A stretch of DNA of 7,237 bases. Source: Thermoguttaceae bacterium (GTDB lineage: Bacteria; Planctomycetota; Planctomycetia; Pirellulales; Thermoguttaceae). Position 1 is the first letter of the stretch; every line of letters starts with the position of its first letter. The notes beneath the pieces were generated by a model. That model saw nothing but the letters and a program-made list of their open reading frames with translations, was not told the origin of the DNA and made no database searches. A program made the position numbers and the translations under genes. The DNA lies in NCBI GenBank assembly GCA_017549085.1, contig JAFYVO010000080.1, forward strand, positions 1 to 7,237, in the 5' to 3' direction. Below are positions 6,301-7,237 of the stretch, in pieces.

Positions 6301-6978
6301 TTAAGCGTTAAAAAGAGCGCGAAGCTCCCGCGTTTTCGCGGCGACGTCCGGCGCTTGCGTTATCTCCGTAACGAGCGCGATTCTTTCGACGCCGAGCGAA
6401 CGCAACTCTTTGATATGACGCGCTTTAATACCGCCCATTACCGTCGTTGGAACGGTCGCCGCCTTTCTTAATTCCGCTAAAAGTTCGAGTCCGACCGGCG
6501 GGTAAGCGACCGCTTTCGTTTGCGTCGCGAAGATTGGGCCGATGTTGAGGTAGTCGACGTTAAACGATTGCGCTGATTGGATTTCCGCAAGGTTGTGCGT
6601 CGACGCGCCGACCAAAAGCTCGGGCGCCAAACGCTTCGCGACGTCGAACGGCAGGTCGTCTTGCCCGAGATGAACGCCGTCCGCGTTTGCCGCTAACGCA
6701 ACGTCGAGCCGGTCGTCGACGATAAAGAGCGCGTTAAAATGGTTTGCGAGGCGGCGACACTCGACGGCAAGGCGGAAAACGTCGCGATCGGACGCCGTTT
6801 TTTCGCGAAGTTGAACGACGCGGGCGCCGCCTTCGAAAACTTTGCGAATGACCGCGAGCGGGTCGCGTCCGGCGCAAAATTCCGACGTAACGACCGGATA
6901 AATATCGACTTGACGAAACGCCGCGGCGCGTTCGGCGAGCGAATGGAAGCAGGAGGGCGGGGCGGTAAAGGGCGACAT
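6301..6978 (-). CDS. thiE: Thiamine phosphate synthase
   Basis: A 225-aa TIM-barrel enzyme that joins HMP pyrophosphate and the thiazole phosphate carboxylate to form thiamine phosphate, releasing pyrophosphate. Family motifs in order are VVQLREK at 54-60 (pyrophosphate contacts), FIVDDRLDVALAANADGVHLGQDDLP beginning at residue 85 (Mg2+ and substrate aspartates), GASTHN at 124-129 (the usual GxS loop), NIGPIFATQTK at 145-155, and the phosphate-binding glycines in VMGGIKARHI at 180-189. Length is normal for ThiE, with about 20 extra residues at the N-terminus. ATG at 6978 has AAGGA 6 nt upstream. No other thi gene is in the window, and the short leader shows no TPP riboswitch. It is convergent with rubrerythrin. 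TenI-like relatives share the fold, but the intact QLREK and GQDD motifs favour a true ThiE. Confidence 0.93.
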   Translation of the reverse strand: MSPFTAPPSCFHSLAERAAAFRQVDIYPVVTSEFCAGRDPLAVIRKVFEGGARVVQLREKTASDRDVFRLAVECRRLANHFNALFIVDDRLDVALAANADGVHLGQDDLPFDVAKRLAPELLVGASTHNLAEIQSAQSFNVDYLNIGPIFATQTKAVAYPPVGLELLAELRKAATVPTTVMGGIKARHIKELRSLGVERIALVTEITQAPDVAAKTRELRALFNA

Positions 6979-6984
6979 AACGTT

Positions 6985-6989
6985 TCCTT
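6985..6989 (-). promoter_or_regulatory. Shine-Dalgarno site of thiE (AAGGA)
   Basis: On the minus strand AAGGA is followed by 6 nt and then the ATG at 6978, which supports that start. Confidence 0.7.
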
Positions 6990-7025
6990 GGCGAATAGGC
7001 GTTGCGACGGAACGGGGACGCTAAA

Positions 7026-7052
7026 CTTATAATAAGAAACGCTTATTATAAG
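7026..7052. promoter_or_regulatory. 11-bp perfect inverted repeat with TATAAT on both strands upstream of thiE
   Basis: CTTATAATAAG (7026-7036) and its exact reverse complement CTTATTATAAG (7042-7052) are separated by 5 bp. Each arm is itself nearly palindromic. The right arm gives a minus-strand TATAAT at 7045-7050, a plausible -10 for thiE with a leader of about 60 nt, though no good -35 is seen 15-18 bp upstream. The left arm gives a plus-strand TATAAT at 7028-7033. The dyad could be the thiE promoter with an overlapping operator. Confidence 0.5.
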
Positions 7053-7073
7053 CTGGGAATATCCGCCGAAATT

Positions 7074-7237
7074 GCGCGGTTTGGCGGGAACGGGGATAAT
7101 CGCCGGAGTCGCGCGGTTCGGCGGGAACGGGGATAATCGCCGGAGTCGCGCGGTTCGGCGGGAACGGGGATTATCGCCGGAGTCGCGCGGTTCGGCGGGA
7201 ACGGGGATTATCGCCGGAGTCGCGCGGTTCGGCGGGA
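7074..7237. repeat. 37-bp tandem repeat array, open at the right edge
   Basis: Units start at 7074, 7111, 7148, 7185 and 7222 with an exact 37-bp period and no spacers; the last is cut by the window edge. The first unit differs by one base in the GCGCGGTTCGG segment (T for C). Units 1 and 2 carry GGATAATCGCC and units 3 and 4 carry GGATTATCGCC. A degenerate partial copy may occupy about 7057-7073. Because 37 is not a multiple of three and a TAA occurs in units 1 and 2, it is unlikely to be coding. CGGCG and CGCCG within each unit could form a small stem. Confidence 0.92.

Noticed and set aside
7027..7051. PerR/Fur box, suggested by TTATAAT and ATTATAA half sites
   Set aside because: The half sites are 11 bp apart instead of the 1 bp expected, and they lie at thiE rather than at rubrerythrin.
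6979..7060. TPP riboswitch upstream of thiE
   Set aside because: The probable leader is only about 60 nt and lacks the conserved CTGAGA element of the thi box.
7074..7237. CRISPR array (37-bp repeats fall within the CRISPR size range)
   Set aside because: The units are directly adjacent with no unique spacers, and no cas gene is visible.

Overview
The window comes from a GC-rich, strongly CpG-rich bacterial chromosome. Codons ending in CG (TCG, ACG, CCG, GCG) and CGN arginine codons dominate every gene. Rubrerythrin points to an anaerobe or microaerophile. The composition, the divergent PfkB kinase type and the weak Shine-Dalgarno sites on some genes would fit a gut-type planctomycete (Thermoguttaceae-like), but that placement is inference from style and needs a protein search.

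Layout, left to right. (1) Positions 1-3268 hold a minus-strand cluster read right to left: a HAD-superfamily phosphatase (TTG start at 3268), a PfkB-family sugar kinase (start about 2206) and a ParA/Soj-type ATPase that runs off the left edge. A good sigma70-like promoter (TTGACA, 17 bp, TTAAAT) lies about 120 bp upstream of the phosphatase. (2) Positions 3663-5147 hold a minus-strand two-domain protein: an N-terminal family-2 glycosyltransferase of the polyprenyl-phosphate-sugar synthase type fused to a C-terminal SAM-dependent methyltransferase-like domain. It has its own promoter and a rho-independent terminator. (3) Positions 5555-6133 hold a plus-strand classical rubrerythrin with all diiron and rubredoxin ligands, followed by a strong terminator. 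(4) Positions 6301-6978 hold a minus-strand thiamine phosphate synthase (ThiE). (5) The right edge has an 11-bp inverted repeat carrying TATAAT on both strands, then a 37-bp tandem repeat array that continues past the window.

How the genes may work together. The phosphatase and kinase could act on sugar phosphates for surface-glycan precursors, in the manner of the GmhB/HldE heptose pathway, and the glycosyltransferase fusion could act in envelope glycan or lipid-linked sugar synthesis. This is inference, because no isomerase or nucleotidyltransferase is visible. Rubrerythrin (peroxide detoxification) and ThiE (thiamine synthesis) look like independent single-gene units.

I see no clear new defence or mobile system. 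The items most worth a second look are the 36-bp in-frame tandem repeat expanded inside the sugar kinase, the 37-bp array at the right edge, the ParA with a coiled-coil N-terminus placed downstream of sugar-phosphate genes, and the glycosyltransferase-methyltransferase fusion.
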